From Hormiphora californensis (Eukaryota > Ctenophora > Tentaculata > Cydippida > Pleurobrachiidae), in the NCBI GenBank assembly GCA_020137815.1, contig CM035352.1:1180175-1244174 (forward strand): 64,000 bases of DNA, written 5' to 3'. This document shows, in pieces, positions 1-13,500 of this stretch. The notes under the pieces are model-generated. The model was not told the DNA's origin, ran no database searches, and saw only the letters and a program-made list of their open reading frames with translations. A program made the translations under genes and the position numbers. The first letter of the stretch is position 1. Each line of letters begins with the position of its first letter.

Positions 1-269
1 TTCCCCCAGAAGAGTAGGTGTTTATAAAAAATCACATTATATATCCGATATCTTTCCTTTTTTTTCTTGCGGTCACAGTGGTGCTCCGGCCACTTTATCT
101 AGTTTACATGACTAGAAACAAATACAAACACGAGTGTTGTATTTGTACAGTACTCCAGGAAAATTTCATTGCCCTGTCGAGTTCTCCTGAGGACACAATC
201 CCCACAAATCACAGTGACTAGAAACATGACTCATAATAAGACTTCATTCATGATCCCTAATATCCACAG

Positions 270-1389
270 GAAGGATGAGGACATATCACCCCATTTGGTT
301 TTATCAAGCTCCCTTTATCGGATCGTCACCATGCTAGAGAACCTTCCCTCAGTTCTGGCCTTCCATCACTTCTCCAAGAATAAAGAACAGGAAAAGCAGT
401 TGATGGATAAAGTGCATGGGGTTGGTAATAACAAGCAATAACAACCCTGTTCTTTCTCTCTCCCCCCTCTCTCTCCTAGTTATAGCAACGATCTCACCTG
501 TTGACTCGCGTTACCTCCCCCCCCCCCATCTCACAAGGTCAAAAGAAGAGTAAGAGAGGAGAAAAACAAGTGGATAGTGAAAGTTTGTGAAAAAGTTTTA
601 CAGAGTCCGATTAAAAGAGCTTTTCGACATTTTATGACCTACTCCTATGAGTAAGTGTTCAATTATTTACACTATTTGCGTAGCTCGACCCCCTTTTCGC
701 GTGTAAAGGGAGCTGGAGGGTTAGAACATAACAAGATAATATGGATGATATTATTATTCCAAACTTCTTGAATGGAACCGAATATTATTAAAAAATCATT
801 CACATACCACGTGATTTGAGATTTCCCAATTCATGTACGTGATTTCTACAGGTTGGATGAAGACACAGCGACAGACGAGCTATACCACGTGATCGAGAAT
901 CTGATCAATACAATCGAATTGGGGGTACCTCCCTGTTTGGTTCCTGATTTTATAAGAAGTCTCTGGGACCGAATTATCCTACCTCTGTTTGTATTCCACC
1001 TGAATCTCAAATCAAAGTCAATCGTGAAAATCCCTAAATACTACCATTGCGTCAATGTAAGTCCGTGATTAATATTAGACAATTTTGACCGGTGATCTAA
1101 GTTTTCACAGTGCACCGTTTCCGGTGGTCTAACCACTTAGACCACCGGTTACAGTGCACTGTGAAAACTTAGACCACTGCAAAACACTAGTAATTATAAA
1201 GTAAAATACCGTTGCAGTGGTATGTGAAAAATTAGACACTTTCTAGTCACACACACAGTATAAACACGCCCTAACCCTTATCCTTTCTTCCCCTCTGCAA
1301 CTATAGGTCACGTGATCGTCACGTGATGGCACCACCCCAATGAGTGTCCTGTATCTGCTTTCCCTATCTGCCTTCGATTCTCTCTTTCC

Positions 1390-1446
<57 letters not shown>

Positions 1447-3873
1447 TCATTCTCTTTCTCTCTCTCTCTCTCTCGCTCAATCTTTATCTCGTTCACTCAG
1501 TTTGTTTCCAAAATCATCTAATAAAATTAGATGACTGCTTTTACATGCTCTATTACACAACAATAATGTTAAAGATTCTTTCACTTTTAGGCCTCGCAGG
1601 CTCGGCCCAAAAGTACAACTAAAGAGCTCGCAGGCTCGCTCAGTAGTTACACTTAGCGTGCCTCGCAGGCTCGGCAGCTAAGTAAAAGGATCTACCTCGA
1701 CCTGTCGGTCTCGGTTCATTATTGTTGTATTTAGAACACTCGGCCTTCGGCCTCGTGCACTAAATAGTAATAGACCATTTTAACCAGTCATCTAATCATA
1801 TAATAATTAACATAACTAAGTTAATAAATTGTCAGAATGATTATGAGCCTCATTCAATACTTCTAGTTTTACACTTTTCTCTTATCTCTTTATGATCTAA
1901 ACCTTCTTTTACAACATGGGACGTTGTGAGAGAGGGTCGAACAAGGCAAGTCATATAATTTCTTTTCTTTCAGCAAAGTCCAAAAGGAATATATCCCGAA
2001 TATATTCTTTGCTAGGCTAACGACTTACACACCTACACGCATACCATAATAAATCATAATATGCCTTGCCTAGCTAGACTTTTTTCGCGTGCCCCGCCCT
2101 TTACAAATGTAAAGGAGGGTTAGAACATAACAAAATATGCCCATTGCCTGAAGATAATATTATCTGTGAAATGTGAATCAAACGTACCCTCGTATTCCCC
2201 TCTCCCTATATTAAATAATATCAATCAATGTTACATTTCATGATTGTGCCCCACATTACTACTACATTATCATTATAACACTTCTCTACGCAGGTTGCAC
2301 TGAAGAGAGTTATTGGTCTGTTAGTGGCTTACTCGCAAAACCTCCAGGCCGATATTGATAATAACAGGGATCTAGAACATATGAATCTGTATCTGGAGTG
2401 TCTGTCCGAGAGTCCCGAGGAGCTCCTTTATAGGTGAGAGATTTGGTGACGTTTGGTGATGTTTGGAGATATATTTGGTGATATTTGGAGATATTTGGAG
2501 ATGTAATGTTTAGAGATATTTGGAGAAATATTTGGTGATATTTTGAAAGGTTCTTGTTCAACCTAATTTGCAAAGGGTCAAAAGAGTTAGAAGGGGTCTA
2601 AAACCATCCACTATCCACTAGCTAGAAGAACATGATATGAGGTGCTGAACTGCGCTGGTAAATCGTTTATTAATATTGTTTGTACTTTACCAGGTATTTT
2701 GACCGAGAGATAGCATACCAGGAGAGAAAGATAGAGGAGGAGTGGACTAACCGGGGCACAGTCAGCTTTACAGCTAGATTGGTGCCACACGGTGCCAGTA
2801 TGGAGCTGCATGTGAGTGAATCTGTCAGTGAAACTACCACCCTCCCTTCCCCCGTATATCATCCCTATGTTTAGTCTGGACCATACGGCATGGAACACAC
2901 AGGGGGGATGTTTCCTGGTTTTTATTATAAACAACACGTTCTATTAATTTGTCATGTTAAACTAATGATCCAGGTGCGTGTGTTGCGATGTGATTCACTA
3001 CCCAAAATGGACACAATTGGGTCATGTGATGCTATTGTAAAGCTAGCCATCCATCCTAAGTATACGAAGGAACTGGAGAAATTGAAAAGCTTCAAAACTA
3101 AAACTGTTAAAAGTCTCAATCCGGAGTTCCCTGAGTGAGTTTTAATGTTCATTTCATTTGTTCACCCTATACATTGTGTGGTCCACACCAAGTGCGCTCT
3201 GTGAGGGTTCGGTAGATCAACCTCTACACTCAAAAAACCGTAATCCAACACACACATATTTCCAGGCACCACTTCAAACAGACGATATCCCTGGACTTCT
3301 CTTCCCTACCACGACCTAAGGCAGTGTGTCTTCAACTAGCGGTATGGGATGAGGACTTTTATGGGCCGGACGATTTTGTCGGGGAAGCCCTGATTCCATT
3401 AGAAGGTTGTTATGTGTGTGTGTGTGTGATTTGCTGCATAAACATTGGCTTCGTGCCCACCGCAACAGCTTTCATATCGTTTATCTACGACTGTTTCAGA
3501 ATTGCTACATTCCACGCCTACTAAAGTATTCACCAGACCCCTTGTGGTACCAGACCTAGAAGATAGCTTGTATTGTGTTCTCAAGCAGCGAGCAGTATAT
3601 AATGGACCTATTAAAAAGTTCGTCGAATTGAGGAACAAAATGGTAAGTCAAGTCATGCTTGCTTAATGTTTTATACAAATCTTGGCAATTAATCGAACAT
3701 CAATTGCAATTGATGTTCAATTCTATATTTAGCCTGACCCAGGTAAATTAGTGTCCGACTGGATCATTAGATCCTCTTCGTCTTCTACATATCAACTAAT
3801 ACCCATTTTCATCTTTCAGACCAGTACGGATGCCCCACGATCTCCTAGGAAGTCATTTTTAAATATCCTCTAA
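270..3873 (+). CDS. Munc13-like (UNC13D/BAIAP3 family) protein, 3' part of gene
   Basis: Partial gene; its 5' end lies upstream of the window. Exons I can place: about 270-430, 852-1060, 2295-2432, 2694-2811, a C2-domain exon ending near 3137, about 3267-3404, about 3495-3642 and a last exon ending in TAA at 3871-3873 (after the motif SPRKSFLNIL). The joined protein has a helical MHD2-type region (ELYHVIENLINTIELGVP, then VIGLLVAYSQNLQADI) followed by a C2 domain (VRVLRCDSLPKMDTIGSCDA, then AVWDEDFYGPDDFVGEALIP). This MHD-C2B ending is typical of Munc13-4/BAIAP3, which tether and prime secretory vesicles through SNAREs and bind calcium and membrane through C2 loops. The asp-rich loop AVWDEDFYGPDD is kept. 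The donor of the first exon is unclear: its phase does not match the next exon, so an exon or an indel may be missed. Confidence 0.8.
1085..1190. repeat. Short hairpin element (MITE-like) in Munc13-like intron
   Basis: Two nested inverted repeats: an outer arm AAGTTTTCACAGTGCAC pairs with GTGCACTGTGAAAACTT, and an inner arm CCGGTGGTCTAA pairs with TTAGACCACCGG around CCAC. A diverged relative seems to follow at about 1210-1250. No coding capacity. It looks like a small non-autonomous element folded on itself. Confidence 0.7.
1388..1480. repeat. CT microsatellite
   Basis: Long (CT)n run with small interruptions. The leucine/serine-rich ORFs over it are artefacts of the repeat. Confidence 0.95.
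1588..1765. repeat. Cluster of regularly spaced short GC hairpins
   Basis: The motif CCTCGCAGGCTCGGC occurs at about 1592, 1627 (variant) and 1661, followed by related hairpins near 1697 (ACCTGTCGGTCTCGG) and 1738 (CTCGGCCTTCGGCCTCG). Spacing is about 35-45 bp in otherwise AT-rich intron DNA. No gene seen. Confidence 0.7.
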
Positions 3874-4505
3874 TTTTTTGTGTAATGTCCTGAGTTCTCA
3901 TTTCTGAATTTGCCGGCACCAGCCCCGGGTTTGTAATTCATCGTGTTTTTGGTGTTGTCACGCGCGATCAACGCGCACTGGTGAAAGTACAGCCGTAGGC
4001 ACTTGCAAGCATGGTTCGGATTCTTTGAATCTGGGAAAACAGATCAAATGTTGCTGTGTGATATGAACGCCTCGGAAAGAGATGTGATCTGGTATGTTTT
4101 AGAAGGTGGTGGTAAAGATAATGAATCGGTATCCATACCATAATTCCTCCCCCATGTACCCTGGGATTTCCCCCGGTGTGTTTTACAAAACAAAACTCTC
4201 GTATGTAAATAGCAAAACAATTCTAGATATTTACAACATCATCCTATACATAATGACGAAACCCAGTTGACATCAAATTCCCGGATCATCATTCTTCTGT
4301 TGACATCACCATGGCATGAAAAAGCGGCGCGCGCGTATCAGATCCTGTCCATCAACAGACAAGAGGCTACAGACGAGAGTGTCACTGACCACTTTTTACA
4401 TCGGGGGCGACCCGCGCGTTCCCGCAAGTAACTCTTTCAACTGTTCTGCAAGTGGAAGCAAGCACCTCGTATCGATATTATATTCTTGATGAATGAGGGT
4501 AAGCT

Positions 4506-7500
4506 TCACTGTTCGGCTGGTGGAGATGCCTCTTCAACTTCAACCTTTTTCCGGCAGAACGGACATGCCTTTAACTTCAAATACTGCAGCTCCAAGTCAT
4601 CAGCATAAAAGATTCTGTTGCAGTTGTCACACATTTTCAGTATAATCTCGGGCATGCAATTCTTATAAAACTGGTATCGGAGGGGCGATGGCCACTTTAG
4701 AACCAGTACCTCAGATTTGTGCATCTGGCGCATGATATTGGCACTGATCTCAATCGGGGCGTAGCTGGATACAGTATCCCACTGCTGTAGCCGGTCCTCA
4801 AATGTCTCCCCTCCCCCACCACCACCACCTCCACTACCTCCACTATTTCCCACAGTGGGCCCCTCAAATGTCATGGTCTGGACATCTCCCCGATCAGACT
4901 CCTTCCACGGTGTATCACCCCCGGCTCTCTGTTTTGCGGGTGGATCCGAGTTGATGAGGGCCTCTGCTTCCTGGTCCGAGATGCCGTTCTCGGGGATGAA
5001 TTCAACCAGGGGCAGTGTCTCAAATGCGTAGAAGGAGTGAACAAAGGGTTGCTGGCAGTTAATACACTGGTTCCCCATGGAGTTGAGTAGCGGGTTAACA
5101 GTTGAACATTTGGTACACAACCACAGGCACTCCTCTTTATCCTATTGGGAGAGGGAGGGGGTGAGATATAACGTGGGAAAATGTATCAGATACATAGAGA
5201 ACTATGATATTCAGATATCATACTCTTTCTGTTATAGTTACCTGGAAGGGTTTAGATCGTATTGTGATACTATTACTATCAACATCCTCCTGCATACGCA
5301 GTGGTATAACCATTTGTTGCAGCTTATCAAATGCGTGTCTAGCTAGCTTGTAGGCACCCATATTCTTGCTCATTTTGGCCAGGGCAAATAGTACCGCCAC
5401 TTTAGAAACACCTGGAAGGAAGATGTGAAATACTAATATCATAACCCGTTTTGATAACTAGACAGTTTTAGACAGCAATATACTCTGCTCTCTGAAACTC
5501 TGCTCTCTGAAACTAGCACAAATGAGAACAGATCTGTGTGGCGGTGAGAGAGGATCGAACAATGTAACGTACCGTATGGTGTTTCCTGTAGTGTATGATG
5601 AAGTAGGAACCGAGCCATGTTGAAGATAGCGTCGGGGAGGTGCTGAGAGAAGGGCTGTTCGGTAAATCGGTGGAGGGTGTGATAGGCATAGTACACCTCC
5701 GCCCTCTGTTGGTAATCTTGGAACTTATCCAAACAAATGTTAACCTCCTCCTCTTCCCCTGGATGATTATATTGGTAAAAATGCAGTTAAATATTATGAG
5801 CCCTTGAAACTGACCTAGTTATTTGGTAATGAAATTACCCCTCTGTTATTATTGCTCATGGAGGCAATAAAAGGGGTGACTTCGTAACCAACCTAGTTGT
5901 GGAGGTGATGAGTGATAAGTGAAAAGTGAAGTTGATTTGAAGCATGACCGGTTATATGATAGATTCTTGCTTCGTAGCCACAAATAAAATCGGGTAACAG
6001 TTGGTTCCACAACCATATCGTTATCAGGCGGCAAGGTATCCGTGTAATGTGTGGCGGTGTAACAATCTAGTGAGATGATATTGTGTGGTGAAAATACAGT
6101 GTTTGGGCAACAATCTGCAAGTTTTTTGACACCAAAACACAATTTAGGTTTTCAATACCTTTAGTTTGAGCTTGATTTGCAAGTTTCAGGTAGGCCATAG
6201 AGAGTTTCCAGAAGTAGTAAGACGCATCGTTGTAACGTCTTTCAGAAACAGCATTGTGCGTCAATTTCTCCAGAACCTTCACCGCTTCTTTTGGCTTACC
6301 TGGTAATTAATTAATTAATTAACAAGATGATCTCAAACAAACAAAATTGACGTTGCTACTGCCCATACCACTCCAATACTATATAAGTCATATAGGGAAT
6401 TTTTACCTGCGGTATAGTATGCGTCCTGGGCCTCATCAAACTGGTCATTTTCTGCCAGGTAGTTGGCATAAGGAATGTAAACAGACTCTTTAAACTCGGG
6501 GTGATCGCCACATAGGGAGAACGCTTCTTGCCACTGAAACAGAGTACTTAGATAAACATGATATTTAAAATACTTATTTCGGCCCGAGAGTTGAAACAAA
6601 AATGAACAACAATTGTCACACAAATAAACAGAAACAAAGAAAACACAAACAAAGACACAGAACACCAACCTGCTGTGATTCAATGTAAAGCTCCACAAGT
6701 GAGTTCAGTTCCCCCAACTTCTGGTAGCACTCTGCAGCAAACTCATACTTCCCCATCGATTTGAAATGTCCCGCACAACTCCTCAGCTCCTCGATATGGG
6801 TCTTGTTTAGTTGTCGCATTATCTCAATCAGCTTATCTGACCATTTCTGGTTCCCTGCTATCTCTATTGCCTCGTTAAATGCAGCAGCAGCCATGTACAG
6901 ATCAATAGCGGACCCGGGATCATTAGTAGATTTGCACCACTCTGCCTGCCGCTTTGATTAGGCCCTTCACGTTTTTAGGATCGGAAGATGTTAGGAAATC
7001 TTTAGCGTTCTCGAACTGTCTCAGGTCGCTAAACATCTCCATCGCCTTGGCCTCATTTCCAGATTTTTTGTACACTTTAGCGGCTTCTTGGAAATCCCCC
7101 TTGAACGCCAGGAAATCAGCCAGGATGAGGTTATTGGAACCTGGTGATTTCCTCTCCTCAACACTGTATATGAACTCCAGATACTTCAGCTCTCTCAGTC
7201 TCATGAAGCTCTTCTTCGCCACATCCATATTGAGGTTCTCCAGCGACTTGTTAGCGAGGTTCAACCAATCATTATTAGTAACACCAAGACAAGCAACACT
7301 GTACGCTTCATTGAACATTTTCCTCTCGATGTATTGGCCCATGGGGGAACTCTGGGGTACATCAACCTGTCTGCATGGTCATATTATGGAGGCAGAATAT
7401 CTTACTACCGGAGAACCCCACAACATATCCCTGCATTTTCCGTTTGTGAACGGGGAAGTTACTCGCCTTGATGTTCAAGTGGCCGTCAGATGAGAAGCAT

Positions 7501-10500
7501 ATCATTTCCTCATTGTTCGTATTCCAAGCTAGAGATGTTGCATTGGGCTCTTGGAACAGCAGCTTCTTCGTTTTGATATCGTAAACGGAGCAGGTCTGTG
7601 TTTCATCGATGATCGCCAGTTTCCTTTTACTCATGCTAATATCAATACATCTGATGCACTGAGGCTGCTTTATAATCAACATCGGGAAGGGGTTATCCAC
7701 AAAGATCTTCAGGACTTGACCATTCTTTAATCCAACTAACAGCCCTTCCTTTCCTGGCGGTCCTCCAATAACCTTGATATACCTGATATTCGCCTCTAGT
7801 ACCCACTCCCGCTCCTTCGCACCACTGAATGAAAATGCCTGGAGTCGGTGGTCCTTACACAGTAGAATATGGTGGGCCGTGACGACGAGAAGATTGCACT
7901 CGAACTTGTGTAAAATCTTGTCTTTCACTCTGTAGTGCATGTCACTAACGTCATCCGAATACAACTCGTACACGATGATCTTGTCAGGGAGCTGCACTGC
8001 CAGCCGATACTTATAAATAGCCACCTTCTTTACCCAATCCCGGCATTTTATCTTCACCTTCTGCTCTTGTAGCAAGTTTTGAATAATCACATCCGTCATG
8101 TTTTCTCGGTAGGCATATCGGTCTTTGTAAAGGCCGTGAACTGTGTTGAAGTTCAACTGTGTGACCTTTATTTGGCCATCCTGCGATCCCCCAATGACAT
8201 AGTTATCGGTGGGAAAGACGTCACACGACCACACCCAACTTGCCATATCGACAATCTTAGTGAGGTATATTCCCTCCCGGGTATATAGCCCGAGTTGCTT
8301 GTTGGATCCACCGATCAGGATGTACTCACCCCCGGGGTACCAGGCCATACAACCGGGATCGAAACCCAAGTGGCGATCCTTCCCTACCTGCCTCCCGTTT
8401 AGCTGATAAAAAGATAGTTTCTGGTTCCAATCAGCAACGGCCATGAGGTCAACAGATTCTGATTTAGAGGGATTCCATTTGAGGCACCAAACGGATGCCC
8501 CAGCACCTCGGTCAATCTTCACCTTTTCCTCGCCACCCTTTATCGATCTAACACTAATTTGACCAGAGAAATATCCCAGCGACACATACTGGCCATCCTT
8601 CGTCCAGCTGCAGGAGGTGACCTTTGCGGGTACTTTGTGTTTCACCACGGACTTCTGCTCGGGTGACCAGATACCAAAGTCAATACTGGTACAGGAGATC
8701 AGGTGACTGGAAATGGGATTGTAGCAGATGGACTGGATGGCCTCGTTGTGGGTATACTTTAGGATCCCCACTAGCTCTTCCGTCCAAATGATCACTGTTT
8801 TGTCTGCCCCACCTGTAAAAAAGAGAGATGGTAATAGAATACAATCAAGAGAACAGTGAACATGTATTAAAACTTATATTTTATTTTGCTATCAAACATG
8901 AAGACAGCGTCTGTGGTAGCAGAACAGGGAACTGTGTAAACACATTCCCCTGCTCTAGTATATACTGTATACTGTATATACATCTTATTGTATATTAGTT
9001 ACGTTTATAACCAGAAGGCCGAAAAACTTATTTAATATCTGAATGATTATTTTGGCATGATGTTACCACTATACACTATAACATGTACTTATATCATGTA
9101 TGTAGCTATTTAAGCGTTCTCTCACACCCTCTTTGTCACGTGATATAACCATGTGGTTTAATATCATTCACTAAAATCTTGAGCTTAAACCAAACGTATA
9201 TATCATCTACACGTAAAACGTTTATCTGTGCGCGATCAGATGTCTTGCCCAGCTGAACACGTCTATTGCTTAAACACTATAATATATATTATATGATCGT
9301 GGTTTAGTTACATAAAAACATAAAATTTTAAGAAGATGTGCGTCATGTTTGGTCCACTCATGTGATTCACAGACGTCAGACCCCCTCCTCATACCAGATA
9401 ATTCTAGCCTGCACCTCCCTTGACTGTGTTTTTAGCAACTGCCCCGGGTGCTATCATGGATTATGCATATGATTCAATGTATTCCCACCGTATTACGCAG
9501 CTTCTATTTTTCTCAATACTCGCAATTTATTTAGAATGTTGTTGTTCACATTGACAGTAATTGTCCTACTATGGCCACCTGCCGTGCTGACAGGATTATC
9601 CGGACGTCAACTTGCTGTCAGTCAAGCCACCTCAAAAAGCAGTTGGGCTAGTAAGATGAGGGTAAGTTATCACCTCATTTTGTGTATTTAGTGTACAATG
9701 TACATGATACAGTTTGACCGTGATTGTAGCCCAGGAGGTACATGGTGTATCAAGGCACATATCTGGGAGAAATAAACCCGAGCGGTTAATTTTGGTGTCC
9801 TACTGTAATTTTGAATCAGTTTTATTATTATGTCATTGTTTGCATTTTGAAATCACCAAATTAATCACTCAGGCAGAGAAAGCCGTGGATGGTGACACTG
9901 ATACGATTTATCATTCAAGCACTAAGAACCAACCGGAATGGCTAAAACTGACATTGCAAACAGAGTCTTACGTCGCCAACGTTGTCATCATAAACAGGTG
10001 GGTAAACAAACGATGTAATGTATATGTAAGAGTTAGTAATGAAATTATCCCTCCGCGCGAGCGCCCCTAGTGGTGACTTCGTAACCAAATGTAAGAGACC
10101 ACGGAAGTTCAATTTAATGTGATCTTCAACAGTTTAGTTCAACAGTTCAATATACTAATCCGTTAATATGTTTAGATGGTATAATACGCAGCAACACGTG
10201 CCAGATCGGCTGTTGGGAACGACAATATCCCTTATTGGAGCTACAGCTAACACGACTTGTGGAACTATCGAGTCTGTCAGTGATGTACAATCTGTTGAAG
10301 CACAGACCTACACAGTTCCCTGTCCTGCTACCAAAGAATTGACCCAGGCTGTCTTCCTATATGATGCCGTGCCGACATCATATGATGAGGAAAATGACAA
10401 GAACACGATGAATATAGCAGAAGTTTTGGTATACGAACTCATTACTCAAGGTAAAGTAAAACACCATCATATAATACTAAACAACACTCATAATGCTTTG

Positions 10501-13500
10501 GGTCAATATCCTTAAGACATATATGTGTATTCAGATACATGACATATACATCTACTTCTAGCACATTTTCACAACTGACACCCTCTCATTGTCCCATAAA
10601 TTGATATCTACATTCTACACACAATTCCCCATCCCTACTACAACTTTCTCCTTACAAAGATATTGGGGTAATGTTTTTTGTCGTCAGCACGGCTTATTTC
10701 TCCATAAGTGTGTCTCTCGGAGAAGTTTGAGTATCTCTCCTTATATTAGTCCCCGCTATGACACTCAGTGGATCCAGTGTACATTTTTCAATGAACGTCA
10801 TGAGTCCTTTCCGTTTCAGTTTCGCCTTCAGGACTAGGACTAGGACTAGGTCATAGGAAGCTATAAAGTTGTGGGTCCACCAGAGGTAGTAGAGAAGGAA
10901 AATTCACCTGCCCGTACATGTTGCTAAAACTCAATACATAGTTTTACCTACACAAATTGAAAACAACGGATGTTTTTAAGGTCTATACACATATTTGATC
11001 ATGATGCCCCACGAGGAGGCACCAATCATCAGTACCTAGTAAGTTTAGGCAGCATAATTTAGCTAACAAACCAATTTCACTTTTCTCCTTTCATTTTCCT
11101 ACATCCCTGCTATAAACGGTCCTCCCTACCGATTCCCCAAACTCTCTCTATCTCTCTCTATAACTGGAAAACAGCCAAGTGTTCCTCAAGGAGATGATTT
11201 CAGCAGAGGGAGAGCAGACTGAATCAGTATAGAGATTTGAGAAAGAGAGCTTTCTCTCTCTCTCTTTCTCTCTCTCTATCTCTAGTCTCTATATGGTCAT
11301 TTTTTTTTTAACTTGTGCAAATTTTTTTCCGAAAATGACATAAGTTCAGTTTTTTCGACTTTTATCATAGTTTTTGTCAAAAAATATTGTTTTCCAACGA
11401 ATATTATGTGTAAAAGTGTATAGGGAATATATTTACAGGCAAAATAAATCAAAAACTCATCTCGTGAGGTGCAGGTGACCATGTTTGCAAAAGCGTGTGT
11501 CATTCCGTCAAATTTTAATATTTTTTCCTAAAATTTTCGAAAATATGCTGAAAAATGTCCAATATAAACACCTTTAAAATATGTAAGCAAACTTACTCAA
11601 TCTATGAGGTGCAAACGGTGTTTAAAGTTACACTGTATACTTACAGTTACTTTTAAGCCCCTAGCACCTCACATTTCACGACTTTTCCTAGCTAGATACT
11701 TGCAGTAGACTCAAAACCATCATTTGTACCAAAAAAGTTCCAAAAATTTTGCTCAATGAGTGAGGTGCACCCAAAAAACGGTATTTTCTTCAAATACTAA
11801 TTGCACCTCACTCAGTGAGTATACAGTTCTAAAAGTGGCCTTAATTCGCTCATATGACATCCCCAAACACTACCTAATCGATTCCAAGGTCATTACTCAA
11901 CCTGTGAGGTGCCATGGAGAAGTAGGTAAAATATGTCATTTTTTGAGGGTCTGCACCTCACTCGCTGAGTAATTTTTAGACCAAATTTTCGGTAAATCAG
12001 GAGGAAAATTGTCTAATCTTGCTTTATGCCAAGTTTCAATTCTTTATTTACTCATTTGACCCCTAATGAGTAAACTTTTAGCTCTAAAATCGGCTTGCAC
12101 CTCACCAAATGAGTAAATTTTTCCGTGGTTTTCACCTCATCTGATGAGTGAGAAATATTCCCACCATTTCTGAAAGTTTGGAGATTTTTGATCAAACGGT
12201 ATTTCTACAAATCGGGGGCACCTCACGATAGCACCTCACGGCGTAGAAATGATATAGCACCTCACTGGAGTAAGCTAGAGACTTCGTTCTTTCACTAAAT
12301 TGAACTTTCAATATTTCTCGATTTTTTGAGGTGCTGAGTAAATTTCCAGTGGCCACAGCTATTTTGCTATGATCATTTGAAAAAATTTGGTAGTTGCACA
12401 AGTTAAAAAAAAAAATGACCATATATTAATACTGATTCAGTCTGCTCTCCCTCTGCTGAAATCATCTCCTTGAGGAACACTCGGCTGTTTTCCAGTTATA
12501 GAGATGATTTTTCTCTTACAATGCCCACGTACTGCTGCAGTATAACACCAAGCTATATCTCGCTTTGTCTTTGTCTCGATTCACAAACGATCTATCATAT
12601 ATAGTACATAACGTTCTGCACGCAGTGCAAGCGTGCCATATACGCTCTGCACTGCAGAGCGTATATGGAGGTGAAATGCACGACAGCGCAGCTGGAGTGC
12701 ATTTCACACCTATATTGCACGAGTGAAACGAGTGCGATATAGGAGCGCTTGCACATGCCGTGCAGGACGTTATTGAGTATATATTCCGCGAGAAAGCACA
12801 TGACAAGCAAAACAATCATAATTTTGGGTGATTACACACAGAGAGATGTGACAAAACAAGGTACAAACTAAGCAAAACTACACAAAAATACACTTCTACA
12901 CCGGTTACACACAAGGGAGACAAGGTCTGATAGTTTGAAACAGTGAAAAGAAGAGAGAGATAAAGAGAGAGATGCGAGAGAGGGAGATTGGAATTCTTGG
13001 AAATAGCAAACAACAAAACGTGTAAGGGGATAATTAGTGAGAGAAAGAGGGAGAGTGAGTGTAATTTGACAGACTTTGTGCCGTGTAGTACCTTGTCAGT
13101 CATATTCTGTGTGTTTGTGTGTGATTAAGGGTACGCTAACCAAAATTTTTTTTCGAGTGCAGGGAAATCTCTCACCGTAGGGTTGTAGGCCATGCCAAGG
13201 AGACCTCAAATATGCAATTTGAGCTCTCAAGTCGAATTCATATTTTTGCTACAGCTGTTTAAAAAATGTCCTGTAAATACGTTTTTGGCATCTCAAAAAA
13301 AAATTTTTAAAAGATAGGAGCATGAAAATTTGGGGATTTGAAGAGGACAAAGAGGTGAGTAGCCACAAAAATGTTTTTTGCAATCCGAGCTGATTTCCGG
13401 TCCTGAGATGGATTTCTTTTTTTCCACTTTAACGCCCTATTTGGCAAAGTTCCGAAAACATGTGAAAGCTGTAAATTGGTGAAAAGTTGCGTCTAACGAT

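Noticed and set aside
7355-7370. Programmed +1 frameshift in IFT122 at GGT-TGA-T
   Set aside because: A single extra base in a T pair explains it, and comparable indels occur in four other genes without a shared motif. Left as a note in the findings.
8079-8406. Plus-strand ORFs over IFT122 exon 3
   Set aside because: They are shadows of the conserved WD40-coding strand.
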